From: Novosphingobium sp. ST904
GTDB taxonomy: Bacteria > Pseudomonadota > Alphaproteobacteria > Sphingomonadales > Sphingomonadaceae
DNA: 64,000 bases
Direction: 5' to 3'
Assembly (NCBI RefSeq): GCF_001298105.1
Contig: NZ_LGJH01000166.1
Coordinates: 248,001 to 312,000 of the forward strand
Made by a program: the position numbers and the translations under genes. Positions within the stretch are counted from its first letter, which is position 1. Each line of letters begins with the position of its first letter. This document shows positions 44,063-53,449 of the stretch, piece by piece. The notes below the pieces were generated by a model that made no database searches, had not been told where the DNA came from, and saw only the letters and a list, made by a program, of their open reading frames with translations.

Positions 44063-45511
44063 CTAACCGACCGGGAGTTCCAGCCGCGCCGTCAGCCCCT
44101 CGATCGTGCCGTTTGCCGAGACCCGGTTCGACAGCTTGAGCGCGCCGCCGTGCTGGTCCGCGATCGCGCGGGCCAGGGCAAGGCCGAGGCCGGCGCCGCC
44201 GGTGGCGCTGTTGCGCGAAGGGTCGCCGCGGGTGAAGGGGTTCATCATCGCGTCGATGGAATCGCCGGGTATGCCCGGCCCATCGTCCTCGATGAGGATC
44301 ACCGCCCGCGTCGTTCCATCGCGCCCGTCCTCGCGCGAGAGCGAGACGCGTGCGCGCTCGCCGTAGCGCAGGGCATTGCCGATCAGGTTGCGCAGGGCGC
44401 GCCGGATCCAGGTCGGGCGCAGTTCGAGCGCGACGCGTTCGGTATCGCCCACCTCCACCGGCTCGCCCATGTCCTCGTATTCCTCGATCACCGAGAACAT
44501 CAGCGCCGAAAGTTCGGTGCGTTCCAGCGGGTCGCTGGGGCGGCCGACGCGGGCGAGGGACAGGATATCGTCCAGGGTATGGACGATGTCCTCGATGGTG
44601 GTGGCCATGCGGCCGCGTTCCACATCGTCGGTGACGGATTCGATGCGTACGCGCAGCGCGGCGAGCGGGGTCTTGAGATCGTGGCCGATGGCGCCGAGCA
44701 TGACGTTCTTCTCGTCCAGCAGGGCGGCGATGCGCGATTCCATGGCGTTGTGCGCCACGATCAGGCGCTGCATGTCCTCGGGGCCGGAAGGAGCAAGCTG
44801 GCCGTCGACGTCCTGCGTGGCGGCGAAGCGTTCGAGGCGGCGGGTAAGGGCGGCCAGCGGGCGGGTGATGCGGCGCAGGATCAGCGCCACGGCGCCCATG
44901 ATGACCACGTAGATGATGATCGTCTGGATCAGGATCGGCGTGATCAGCACGTTCTCGGCCCGCGGCGCACGCACGCGGGAGATGATCCAGTTGCCGCTGT
45001 CATCGGTGCGAACGCCGACCACCAGCAGGTTGGCGCGCATCAGGCCCTGCGTTTCCTCGCGCGAGAGGCCGTAGCCCGCCGCGCGTTCCAGCGCGTTCCG
45101 GCGGGCCACGCGGTCACGCCCGACATCGCGGTGGACGACGACGATCTCGCGGATCGGGAATTCCTGGTCGGCAAGGATGCGGGTTATGCCGGCCTCGGCC
45201 TCCTCGTCGCGGGTCTCGCCGGGGGCGACGGGCGAGCGCGTGCTGTATTCGAGGTGGTAGCCCTTGGGCGGCGGGCCGGAAAGCTGCACGCGCGGGCCGC
45301 CGTCATGGCGGCGCGATAGCGCACGGGGGCCGCGCGTTTCCATGACCAGCCTGAAGGCGGAGGCGTTGAGCATGCTCGCCTCGTACCCTTCGCGCTGGGC
45401 GCGGTAGACGAAGAACGCGCCGAGGCCCTGCACGAGCATCAGCGCGACCGCGATGGCAAGCAGCATCTGGCCCATCAGGCTGTGGGGACGAGGCATCTTC
45501 AGGCTCGACAT
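44063..45511 (-). CDS. Sensor histidine kinase (EnvZ-like layout)
   Basis: A 482-residue inner-membrane kinase: TM1 at about 14-34 (LAIAVALMLVQGLGAFFVY), a periplasmic sensor of about 150 residues, TM2 at about 190-212 (TPILIQTIIIYVVIMGAVALIL), HAMP (RRITRPLAALTRRLERFA), the HisKA motif AIGHDLKTPLAALRVRIE, the N-box RNLIGNALRYGERA, the D/G1-box EDDGPGIPG and G2 GGAGLGLALARAI. The cognate regulator is 13 bp upstream. Ligand unknown; an upstream EF-hand protein suggests metal sensing. Confidence 0.94.
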   Translation of the reverse strand: MSSLKMPRPHSLMGQMLLAIAVALMLVQGLGAFFVYRAQREGYEASMLNASAFRLVMETRGPRALSRRHDGGPRVQLSGPPPKGYHLEYSTRSPVAPGETRDEEAEAGITRILADQEFPIREIVVVHRDVGRDRVARRNALERAAGYGLSREETQGLMRANLLVVGVRTDDSGNWIISRVRAPRAENVLITPILIQTIIIYVVIMGAVALILRRITRPLAALTRRLERFAATQDVDGQLAPSGPEDMQRLIVAHNAMESRIAALLDEKNVMLGAIGHDLKTPLAALRVRIESVTDDVERGRMATTIEDIVHTLDDILSLARVGRPSDPLERTELSALMFSVIEEYEDMGEPVEVGDTERVALELRPTWIRRALRNLIGNALRYGERARVSLSREDGRDGTTRAVILIEDDGPGIPGDSIDAMMNPFTRGDPSRNSATGGAGLGLALARAIADQHGGALKLSNRVSANGTIEGLTARLELPVG

Positions 45512-45524
45512 GGGGGCGATCCGA

Positions 45525-46258
45525 TCAGTCCGCTTCGAGCGGTACGCGCTGCACGTCGGTAGCGAGCATGTAGCCGCCGCCCCAGACCGTCTGGATCAGT
45601 TGCGGATTGCGCGAATCGACTTCGATCTTGCGGCGCAGGCGGCTGACCTGGTTATCCACCGCGCGTCGAACAGGTGCGCCTCGCGGCCCTGCACCATGTC
45701 CAGAAGGCGGTCGCGGTTCAGCACCTGGCGGGGGTGTTCGAGGAAGGCCATGAGCAGGCGGAACTCGACCGAGGAGATCGGCACGGTTGCGCCCTCGGCA
45801 TCGGACAGGCGGCGCTTGAGCGGGTCCAGCAGCCACCCCTCGAAGGCGAAGGCCTCGTTCTCCGGTGCCTGCGCGGGTACGCGGGCGGCGCGGCGCAGGA
45901 CCGAGCGGATGCGGGCCACCAGCTCGCGCGGTTCGAACGGTTTCACCACATAGTCGTCCGCGCCGATCTCAAGGCCGACGATCCGGTCGGTCGCCTCGCC
46001 GCGGGCGGTGAGGAAGATCACCGGAATGTCCTGCGCTTCCACGAGGTGGCGGCACAGCGAGAGGCCGTCCTCGCCGGGCATCATGATATCGAGCAGGACG
46101 AGGTCGGGCTTCTCGCCCTGCAGCTTGCTCCGGGCTTCGGCGGCGCTGGTGGCCGGCGTGACGGCAAACCCCTGGCGCGACAGATAGTCGGCCAGGGGCT
46201 CGCGGAGTGCAGCTTCGTCGTCGACCAGCAGGATGCGGGCGGGCGAGATGTCGTTCAT
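45525..46258 (-). CDS. OmpR-family response regulator, frameshifted near the C-terminus
   Basis: The receiver domain is complete: ILLVDDEAALREPL, DLVLLDIMMPGEDGLSL (phospho-acceptor Asp), VIFLTARGEATDRIVGLEIGADDYVVKPFEPREL. The winged-helix DNA-binding domain begins AFEGWLLDPLKRRLSDAEGATVPISSVEFRLLMAFL. Near 45663 one base is missing in GACCGCGCG, so the frame as read drifts (ending RAIRN). Restoration gives FDRAVDNQVSRLRRKIEVDSRN and the typical ending TVWGGGYMLATDV at 45525. About 244 residues. It pairs with the downstream kinase. Confidence 0.92.
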
Positions 46259-46297
46259 TCCATTCCTTTTCCGGCCGTCGCTCGGGCGGGCTTCGAT

Positions 46298-47065
46298 TTA
46301 CTTCTTCGCGGGTGGCGGCGGCGCGTCAGGCGCGCCGCGTGCGTCCCGGCGGTCGTTCTTGCGGGCCTGCCACTCGCTGCGCATCCTGTCACGCGCGGCG
46401 CGGCGTTCCTCGGGGGTGATCTTGCCGTCCTTGTCGGTGTCCACCGCATCGAAGCGCTGGAGCGCGGCGGTGACGAATTCGGCGCGGGTGACGGCGCGGT
46501 CGCCATCGGCATCGGCCTTGCCCAGGCCCATCATCGGCCCCTTCATCCCGCCGCGCGGACCGCCGTGGCGGCCATGGCGTTCGGGGCGGCCATCCTTGCC
46601 GGGGCCATTCATGTCGGGGCCATTCATGTCGGGGCCATTCATGTCGGGGCCACCGGGAGGCGGCGGGGGCATGTCGCCCGGCCCTGCGCCATCGGGGCGA
46701 TCGCCGCCGGGGCGGGGACCGCGATCGCCGTCCGGGCCGCGATCGGCCATGAACTCGGCTTTGGAGATCGAGCCGTCCCGGTTGGTGTCGAGCCGGTCGA
46801 ACATGCCCTCGCGCCTCTGCTGGCGGCGGGCCTCGCGGTCGGCGCGGTCGAGCTTGCCGTCCTTGTTCACGTCGAGCCGGGCGAACATCGCCTCCGCGCG
46901 GGCCTGTGCCTCGGCGCGGGTTTCGATACGGTCACGCTCGGGGGCTGCCGGCGATGTCGCCGAAGGGGCCGCCGGCCTGGTCGTCGCATTCTGGGCGCCG
47001 GCCATTCCGCCAATCGCCAGGGCTGCGGCGGAGATGCCGATGGTGATCGTGCGGAAGCGATTCAT
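46298..47065 (-). CDS. Secreted EF-hand calcium-binding-type protein
   Basis: A 255-residue protein with a signal peptide (TITIGISAAALAIGGMAGAQ). Four EF-hand loops are visible: DVNKDGKLDRAD, DTNRDGSISKAEF, DADGDRAVTRAEF and DTDKDGKITPEE. Pairs 1-2 and 3-4 are separated by a Pro/Gly/Asp/His-rich linker including PDMNG repeats. Periplasmic calcium or other divalent-metal binding is likely. ATG 47065 is the start giving the signal peptide. It is 39 bp upstream of the response regulator gene on the same strand. Confidence 0.9.
   Translation of the reverse strand: MNRFRTITIGISAAALAIGGMAGAQNATTRPAAPSATSPAAPERDRIETRAEAQARAEAMFARLDVNKDGKLDRADREARRQQRREGMFDRLDTNRDGSISKAEFMADRGPDGDRGPRPGGDRPDGAGPGDMPPPPPGGPDMNGPDMNGPDMNGPGKDGRPERHGRHGGPRGGMKGPMMGLGKADADGDRAVTRAEFVTAALQRFDAVDTDKDGKITPEERRAARDRMRSEWQARKNDRRDARGAPDAPPPPAKK
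46601..46645 (-). repeat. Three perfect 15-bp tandem repeats encoding PDMNG/GPDMN
   Basis: GGGGCCATTCATGTC is repeated three times without a mismatch (46601-46615, 46616-46630, 46631-46645). The perfect identity suggests recent expansion and a contractible repeat number in the EF-hand protein linker. Confidence 0.93.
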
Positions 47066-47260
47066 GCTCGTGGCTCTCTTTCTCGAAAAACTGGCGAAAG
47101 CCGTGGGGCGGGGAAGGGAGGGGGAAGGAACGCCCCGCGGCTTTCTGATGCCCGGTCTAATCGCCGCTTGTCGCGCAGTTGTGCCGTCTTGCGGGTTTAT
47201 TGTCGCCAATTGTCACAGGCTTGGCACCCCATTCAGCGCGAGGCAAGCCTTCCGGCAAAC

Positions 47261-47662
47261 TCATCGCGGGCGATGCTGCGTTCCTGCACCGGCGGTAATG
47301 AACAGGGCGGTGGCCGGTCCATCGACATCGGCGGTGTGCCAGGCGCCGGGCGGGTTTATCGCATATTCGCCGGGGCCGATGGTCACGCTGCGGGCGCTGC
47401 CGTCCGCCAGTTCCTGATGCAGGGTCATGGCGCGGCGAGGCAGACCACGAGTTCGTCGCCCGCCGGGTGCATTTCCCAGCTGTCCCAGCTTTTCGGCGAA
47501 ATCGTACATCGAGACGAGCCGGCCCTCGGCACCGTCCGGCGCGGTGCGTTCGGAATAGGCGGCGTACCATTCCATGCCGGTGAAGGCGGGCTGGGCACGG
47601 GCTGCCGCGCCGAGGCCGAGGTGGACCGGATGGGTCCTGAGATCGTGTACGGGTTCCGTCAT
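47261..47662 (-). CDS. Cupin-domain protein, with two compensating frameshifts
   Basis: ATG 47662 opens MTEPVHDLRTHPVHLGLGAAARAQPAFTGMEWYAAYSERTAPDGAEGRLVSMYDFAE. From about 47490 to 47425 the cupin motif WDSWEMHPAGDELVVCLA is in another frame; then the original frame resumes with AMTLHQELADGSARSVTIGPGEYAINPPGAWHTADVDGPATALFITAGAGTQHR. The uninterrupted frame reads KLGQLGNAPGGRRTRGLPRR through the gap, losing the metal-binding HxP block. So two opposite indels seem present. A small cupin of unknown substrate, about 133 residues. Confidence 0.75.
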   Translation of the reverse strand: MTEPVHDLRTHPVHLGLGAAARAQPAFTGMEWYAAYSERTAPDGAEGRLVSMYDFAEKLGQLGNAPGGRRTRGLPRRAMTLHQELADGSARSVTIGPGEYAINPPGAWHTADVDGPATALFITAGAGTQHRPR

Positions 47663-47668
47663 GGGCAG

Positions 47669-47699
47669 ATCCTCCCGGCAATCCTGTTGCCGGGAGGAT
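47669..47699 (-). promoter_or_regulatory. Perfect 13-bp hairpin containing the cupin ribosome-binding site
   Basis: ATCCTCCCGGCAA (47669-47681) and TTGCCGGGAGGAT (47687-47699) pair perfectly around a five-base loop. On the minus strand the 3' arm of this hairpin contains GGGAGG, ending 6 bp before the cupin ATG (47662). Either a terminator of the upstream aminopeptidase P gene or a translation-controlling hairpin. Confidence 0.6.
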
Positions 47700-47773
47700 G
47701 CTACGCCTGAGCCGCAAGGCTCACAATATCGGAAGCAGCCGCACCGCAACGGCTCCGTATCGATGCGGCGATA

Positions 47774-49594
47774 TCAGAGCGGCAGGCACTGCTCTTCGAG
47801 CCAGACCTTCACTTCGCCGTCAAGCTGCGGGCCGATCACGTCGAGCACCCTGGCGTGATAGGCGTTCCACCAGGCCGTCTCGTCCGCCGAGAGCAGGGAG
47901 GTGTCCACCATGCGGCGGTCGATCGGCACCAGCGTCAGCGTTTCGAAGCCGAAGTATTCGCCGTCCGAACCGGCGAACCGGCGCGGTTCGACGAGGATCA
48001 GGTTCTCGATGCGGATGCCGTACTCGCCCGCCTTGTAGTAGCCCGGCTCGTCGCTGAGGATCATCCCCGCGAGCAGTTCCTGCGACGTGCCGGCCTGTCC
48101 GCCGGCCGGCTTGCCGATGCGCTGCGGGCCTTCATGGACGGAAAGGAAGCTGCCCACGCCGTGGCCGGTGCCGTGGGCGTAGTCGAGACCGACCTGCCAC
48201 AGGAACTGGCGGGCAAGCGCATCGAGCTGGCCGCCGTTGGTGCCCTTGGGGAACACGGCGCGGTCGATGGCGATGGTGCCCTTGAGCACGCGCGTGAAGC
48301 GGTCCTTCACTTCGGCGAGGGGTTCGCCCGTGCCGATCCATACGGTGCGGGTGATGTCGGTGGTGCCGTAAGGGTACTGTCCGCCCGAATCGACGAGATA
48401 GACGCTTTCGGGAAGCAGGGTCAGGCTCGATTCCTCGGAGACGCGGTAGTGCGGGCTGGCCGCGTTCGGGCCGGCGCCCGAAATCGTGTCGAACGAGAGA
48501 TCGCGCAAGTCGCCGCATTCGCGGCGGAAGGCGTGGAGGCGGTCGGACGCGCTCATCTCGGTCACTTCGCCCTTGGGGCCTTCGACCGACAGCCAGTGCA
48601 GGAAGCGGGTGACGGCTACGCCGTCGATCGCCTGCGCCTGCCGGTGGCCCTGCCGTTCGACCGGGTTCTTCACGGCCTTGGGCAGGATCGTGGGATCGCG
48701 TTCCTCGACGATCGTGGCGCCCGCGGCGCGCAGGGTCTCGAACACGGCGGCCACGGCATTGTCGGGATCGACCGCGACACGCTTGCCGGCCAGGGTGCCG
48801 AGGCCGGAAATGAAAGCGCCGCGCGGCTGGATGCGCACGGCATTGCCAAGGTGCTGGCGAAGCTGCGGCGTCACCTTCTCGTCGGCGATGTAGAGATCGG
48901 CGGTGCCGTCGGCATGGGCGAGGACGTAGGACAGCGCCACCGGGGTCCGCTCCACGTCGGTGCCGCGCAGGTTGAGCAGCCAGGCAATCGAATCCAGCGC
49001 CGAAATCACGGTGGCGTCGAGGCCGCGCGCGGTCAGCCATTCGGAGACGGCGGCGCGCTTGGCCTTGCTCGATTCGCCGGCGAGCCCATCGTCATGGACG
49101 AGCGCGGGGGCAGGCGAGGGTGCGGGCTGGTCTTCCCACACCGCGTCGATCGGGTTGCCGTCCACCGCGACAAGGGTGCCGCCGACAGCGGCGAGCGCGG
49201 CCTGCGCCGCTTCCACCCACTTCGATCCGTGCAGCCAGGCGTCGTAGCCGATCCTGGCGCCCTTGGGGGCATATTGCCCCAGCCAGCGCGCGGGGCTGGT
49301 CTGCGGCACGCTTTCATAGGCGTAGAACCGGCCGTCCACCTGATCGCGCACCTGAAGGGTGTAGCGACCGTCCACGAACATGGCGGCGGCGGGCGACAGC
49401 GCGGGATCGGTCAGCACCACGGCGCTGCCGGCCGAGCCGCCGAAGCCGGTGAGCCAGGCAAGGCGCTGCGCATAGGCGCCGACATATTCGCTCATGTGCT
49501 CATCCGAGATCGGAATCACGAAGCCATCGAGGCCGCGCGATTTCAGTTCTCCGCGCAGGGCATCGAGGCGCGCTTCATGGGTATTCATCAACAT
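47774..49594 (-). CDS. Aminopeptidase P family (M24B, Xaa-Pro) protein
   Basis: A 606-residue protein of the long, three-domain XPNPEP1-like type: two creatinase-like N-terminal domains (LKSRGLDGFVIPISDEHMSEY, ERTPVALSYVLAH) and a C-terminal M24 domain. The dimetal ligands appear in YLVDSGGQYPYGTTDITRT (two Asp), GTGHGVGSFLSVHEGPQRIG (His), LSDEPGYYKAGEYGIRIENL (two Glu). It removes N-terminal residues before proline. It has no signal peptide, so it is cytoplasmic. Intact in this sequence. Confidence 0.95.
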   Translation of the reverse strand: MLMNTHEARLDALRGELKSRGLDGFVIPISDEHMSEYVGAYAQRLAWLTGFGGSAGSAVVLTDPALSPAAAMFVDGRYTLQVRDQVDGRFYAYESVPQTSPARWLGQYAPKGARIGYDAWLHGSKWVEAAQAALAAVGGTLVAVDGNPIDAVWEDQPAPSPAPALVHDDGLAGESSKAKRAAVSEWLTARGLDATVISALDSIAWLLNLRGTDVERTPVALSYVLAHADGTADLYIADEKVTPQLRQHLGNAVRIQPRGAFISGLGTLAGKRVAVDPDNAVAAVFETLRAAGATIVEERDPTILPKAVKNPVERQGHRQAQAIDGVAVTRFLHWLSVEGPKGEVTEMSASDRLHAFRRECGDLRDLSFDTISGAGPNAASPHYRVSEESSLTLLPESVYLVDSGGQYPYGTTDITRTVWIGTGEPLAEVKDRFTRVLKGTIAIDRAVFPKGTNGGQLDALARQFLWQVGLDYAHGTGHGVGSFLSVHEGPQRIGKPAGGQAGTSQELLAGMILSDEPGYYKAGEYGIRIENLILVEPRRFAGSDGEYFGFETLTLVPIDRRMVDTSLLSADETAWWNAYHARVLDVIGPQLDGEVKVWLEEQCLPL

Positions 49595-49636
49595 GGAAAA
49601 GGTATCCGGCTTGCGGGGGTCATGGTGCGATCATAG

Positions 49637-51741
49637 ATGGAGGTCATGGCAGATTCCACCCAGACCCTTTCCGGTCCTCCACAGGCGGCGAAGAAGCCGC
49701 ATTCCTTCACTCACCATGGCCTTGCCGTCGAAGACGACTACGCCTGGCTGCGCGACGCCGGTTATCCCGAAGTTACCGACAAGGCCGTTCTGGAGCACCT
49801 CGAAGCGGAAAACCGCTGGTTCGAGTCGCGCATGGCGGATCGTCACGGCAAGATCGACGCGCTGTTCAAGGAAATGCGCGCGCGCATCAAGGAAGCCGAC
49901 AAGTCGGTGCCGCAGAAGGACGGCGACTGGCTCTACTGGATCGAATTCGAGGAAGGCGCCGAATACAAGAAGTGGTGGCGCCGCCCCGTCGCGCGACCGA
50001 TGACGGCAGCGCCGACGAACTGATCCTCGACGAAGTGGCGCTGGCCGAGGGCAAGGAGTATTTCAACCTCGGCGCGATCTCCACCAGCAACGACGGCAAG
50101 CTGCTTGCCTATTCGGTGGACGACAACGGCTCCGAGCGCTTCACCGTCCACGTCAAGGTGCTGGCGACCGGCGAATTGCTGGCGGACGAGATTCCCGGCA
50201 CGCTGTCCGGTCTCGTCTGGGTCGCGGGCGACAAGGGCCTCGTCTATTCGCTCGCCAACGAACAGTGGCGCACCGACAATGCCCGCCTGCACTGGCTGGG
50301 CCAGCCGCTGAAAAACGACGTCGAACTCTATCACGAGGACGACGAGGGCTTCCGCGTCGGGTCCTCGCTCTCGTCGAACGAGAAGTGGCTGCTGATCGGC
50401 ACCAGCGACCATGAGACCAGCGAATGCCGCATGGTCCTCGCCAGCGATCCGCTGGGCGAGCAGATTCTGGTGAAGCCGCGCCAGAAGGGCGTGGAATACG
50501 ATGTCGATGAGCGCGACGGCGTGCTCTACATCCACACCAACGACACCCACGAGAACTTCCGCTTCGCCACCGCGCCGCTGGACAATCCCGGCGAATGGAC
50601 CACGCTGATCGAGGGCACCGACGCGTTCTACCTCACCGGCGCCGACCTGTTCCGCGACTTCTACGTGACCGAAGGCCGCAAGCTGGTGGGCCACGGCGCC
50701 GGGCTCGACCAGATCGAGGTCCGCTACTACGACGATCCCGCCCGCGTGGAGCCGATCACCTTCCCCGAGGCGAGCTATTCGGCAGGCCTTTCGAACAATC
50801 CCGAATGGCACATGGACGTGCTGCGCCTGACCTACGAATCGATGGTCAGCCCTTCGTCGGTCATCGATTACGACGTGGCGGCGCGCACGATGGAAGTGCT
50901 CAAGGTCCAGGAAATCCCCTCGGGCTACGATGCCTCGCTCTATGCGACGGAACGGCTGGAGATCGCGGCGCGGGACGGCACGCCGATCCCGGTCTCGATC
51001 GTCTACCGCCGCGACAGGACGGGTGCGGGGCCGCTGCACCTCTACGGCTACGGCGCCTATGGCATCTCGATCGATCCCGGCTTCTCGACCACGCGGCTCA
51101 GCCTGGTCGATCGCGGCTTCGCTTATGCCATCGCCCATATCCGCGGCGGCGACGATCTGGGCCGCGCCTGGTACAAGGCGGGCAAGCTGGAGAAGCGGAA
51201 CAATACCTTCAACGACTTCGTGGATGTGGCCAGGGGCCTGATCGCGCGCGGCTTCACCGAGGCGGGCAGGATCTCGATCTCGGGCGGATCGGCGGGCGGC
51301 GAGCTGATGGGCGCGGTGGTCAACTCCGATCCTGAACTGTTCGGCGCGGTGGTGGCGCATGTGCCCTTCGTGGACGTGCTCAGCACCATGCTCGACGATA
51401 CCCTGCCGCTGACGCCGGGCGAATGGCCGGAATGGGGCAATCCCATCGAGGACAAGGCCGCCTTCGAGCTGATCCGCAGCTACTCGCCCTACGATCAGGT
51501 CAAGGCCCAGGCCTATCCGCCGCTCATGGTGACGGCCGGCCTCAACGACCCGCGGGTGACGTACTGGGAACCCGCCAAGTGGGTGGCGAAGCTGCGCGAA
51601 CTGAAGACCGACGATAACGAGCTGATCCTCAAGACCAACATGGGCGCGGGCCACGGCGGCAAGTCCGGCCGGTTCGAGAGCCTGAAGGAAACGGCGGAGG
51701 AGTTCGCCTTCATCCTCTGGCAGCTCGGCGTTACCGAGTGA
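49637..51741 (+). CDS. S9-family peptidase (oligopeptidase B/prolyl oligopeptidase type), frameshifted
   Basis: The N-terminal frame (ATG 49637 or 49646) has KKPHSFTHHGLAVEDDYAWLRDAGYPEV. It breaks near 49993 after KKWWRRPVA; adding one G restores ATDDGSADELILDEVALAEG in the second frame. The beta-propeller follows, then the hydrolase with Ser in SISGGSAGGELMGAVV, Asp in AGLNDPRV and His in GAGHGGKSGRF. The SSVIDYDV and YGAYGISIDPGF blocks are typical of oligopeptidase B. About 701 residues. Cytoplasmic cleavage of short peptides is inferred. Confidence 0.9.
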
Positions 51742-52141
51742 AGCCGCCCTTCACCCTGACCTTCACGGCGCAGCCCATGACATCGACGTCATGGGCCACG
51801 TCAACAATGCGGTCTGGGTGCGGTGGATGGAGGCCATGGCCACGGCGCACTGGGAAGCGGTGGCCCTGCCCGATCATCAGGCGAGATACGCCTGGGTCGT
51901 GACCCGGCACGAGATCGACTATCGCGGCAATATCCGCGAGGGCGAGAGCGTGACCGGGGAAACCTTCATCCCCGAAGGCCCGACCGGCGCGCGGTTCGTG
52001 CGCCGGGTGGATTTCCGCAATGCGGCGGGCAGGGTGCTCATTTCCGCGAAGACGACCTGGGCCATGATCGAGATCGCCTCGCAGCGCCTGATGCGGGTGC
52101 CGCCGGAAGTGGCCGCGCCGTTCTGGGACGGGGCCGGATAA
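51738..52141 (+). CDS. Hotdog-fold acyl-CoA thioesterase, frameshifted near its start
   Basis: GTG 51738 overlaps the S9 peptidase stop (GTGA) and reads KPPFTLTFTAQP. One missing C near 51775 would restore HDIDVMGHVNNAVWVRWMEAMATAHW, the 4HBT active-site motif with the catalytic Asp. The rest (RYAWVVTRHEIDYRGNIREGESVTGETF and FRNAAGRVLISAKTTWAMI) is in frame to 52141. About 134 residues. Hydrolyses acyl-CoA thioesters; chain specificity unknown. As read, only ATG 51791 would give a shortened protein. Confidence 0.85.
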
Positions 52142-52153
52142 CCATCCCTATCG

Positions 52154-52178
52154 TCACCCTGAAGCGAATTCAGGGTGA
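52154..52178. terminator. Bidirectional hairpin between thioesterase and ald
   Basis: TCACCCTGAA (52154-52163) and TTCAGGGTGA (52169-52178) are perfectly complementary around a five-base loop, in the gap between two convergent genes. Sphingomonad genomes carry many such CCTGAA/TTCAGG hairpins. Confidence 0.7.
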
Positions 52179-52196
52179 GATCTTCTTCGCGCAAAC

Positions 52197-53312
52197 TCAG
52201 CCCAGCACGTCGCCGACCGGCGTGTAATCGTAGCCCAGCTCGGTCGCGACAGCCTCGAAGGTCACTTTCCCGGCGTGGACGTTCAGCCCGTTCGCAAGGT
52301 GGGGGTCCGCCTTGAGCGCTGCCTTCCAGCCGAGGTTGGCGATCGCCAGCGCATGGGGCAGGGTGACGTTGTTGAGCGCATAAGTGCTGGTGCGGGCCAC
52401 CGCGCCGGGCATGTTGGCGACGCAATAGTGGACGACCCCGTCTACCACGAAAGTCGGATCGGCATGGGTGGTGGCATGGCTCGTCTCGAAGCAGCCGCCC
52501 TGGTCGATGGCGACATCCACCAGTACCGCGCCGGCCTTCATGGTGCCCAGCATCTCGCGCGTTACCAGCTTGGGCGCGGCGGCGCCGGGGATCAGCACGG
52601 CGCCGATCACGAGATCGGCCTCGGCCACGCTCTCGGCAAGGTTGGCGGTGCTGGAGAAGCGGGTCTTGGCGCGCGCCTCGAAGTGGATGCCGAGTCGTTC
52701 GAGCACGTCGGGGCTGCGGTCGAGGATGGTCACGTCGGCGCCGAGGCCCACCGCCATCTGCGCGGCATTGAAGCCGACCACGCCGCCGCCGATCACCGCC
52801 ACTTTGCCCGGCATCACGCCGGGAACACCGCCCAGCAGCACGCCGCGTCCGCCATGGGCCTTTTCCAGCGCGGTGGCGCCGGCCTGGATCGACATGCGCC
52901 CCGCGACCTGGCTCATCGGCTTGAGCAGCGGAAGCTGGCCGCCGGGGCCGGTCACGGTCTCGTAAGCGATCGCGGTGACGCCGGACTTCACCAGATCGGC
53001 GGTCTGCTCGGGATCGGGCGCGAGGTGGAGGTAGGTGTAGAGGATCTGGCCTTCGCGCAGCATGGCGCGTTCGCCCGCTTGCGGTTCCTTGACCTTCACG
53101 ACCATTTCGCAGCCTTCGAAGACCTCGCTCGCCGATGCCACGATCTTCGCGCCCTGACGGGTATAATCGGCGTCGCTGGCGCCGATGCCGAGACCTGCGC
53201 CGCTTTCCACCCAGACTTCGTGCCCGTGCGCCACGAGTTCGCAGGCGCTCTCCGGCGTCAGGCCGACGCGGTATTCGTGGTTCTTGATTTCCCTGACGGT
53301 ACCGACACGCAT
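52197..53312 (-). CDS. ald: Alanine dehydrogenase
   Basis: A 371-residue enzyme, the exact usual family length, that interconverts L-alanine and pyruvate with NAD. RVGTVREIKNHEYRVGLTP is the standard N-terminus, VVKVKEPQ holds the substrate lysine, YTYLHLAPD the catalytic histidine, and VAVIGGGVVGFNAAQMA the NAD-binding glycines. The open frame extends far upstream but ATG 53312 gives the precise family start. It is divergent from an Lrp/AsnC regulator that probably controls it. Confidence 0.97.
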   Translation of the reverse strand: MRVGTVREIKNHEYRVGLTPESACELVAHGHEVWVESGAGLGIGASDADYTRQGAKIVASASEVFEGCEMVVKVKEPQAGERAMLREGQILYTYLHLAPDPEQTADLVKSGVTAIAYETVTGPGGQLPLLKPMSQVAGRMSIQAGATALEKAHGGRGVLLGGVPGVMPGKVAVIGGGVVGFNAAQMAVGLGADVTILDRSPDVLERLGIHFEARAKTRFSSTANLAESVAEADLVIGAVLIPGAAAPKLVTREMLGTMKAGAVLVDVAIDQGGCFETSHATTHADPTFVVDGVVHYCVANMPGAVARTSTYALNNVTLPHALAIANLGWKAALKADPHLANGLNVHAGKVTFEAVATELGYDYTPVGDVLG

Positions 53313-53449
53313 GTTTTCCACTCCGGCAAAATTCTCTCCTGCCCGTGAGATACACCCGGCACCCTGCAATGTTTCACCGAATTGGGGCTTGTCAGAAAGA
53401 AGAACAGGAATATTTCCCACTCTTGAAACAAACGACAAGAGAATTTTCC
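53313..53449. promoter_or_regulatory. Divergent promoter region of ald and the Lrp/AsnC regulator
   Basis: A 137-bp gap, AT-rich compared with its surroundings (AGAACAGGAATATTTCCC, then TTGAAACAAACGACAAGAGA). Lrp-type regulators bind such gaps and activate ald in response to alanine. I see partial palindromic stretches (GGAATATTTCC at about 53408) but no proven operator. Confidence 0.55.
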
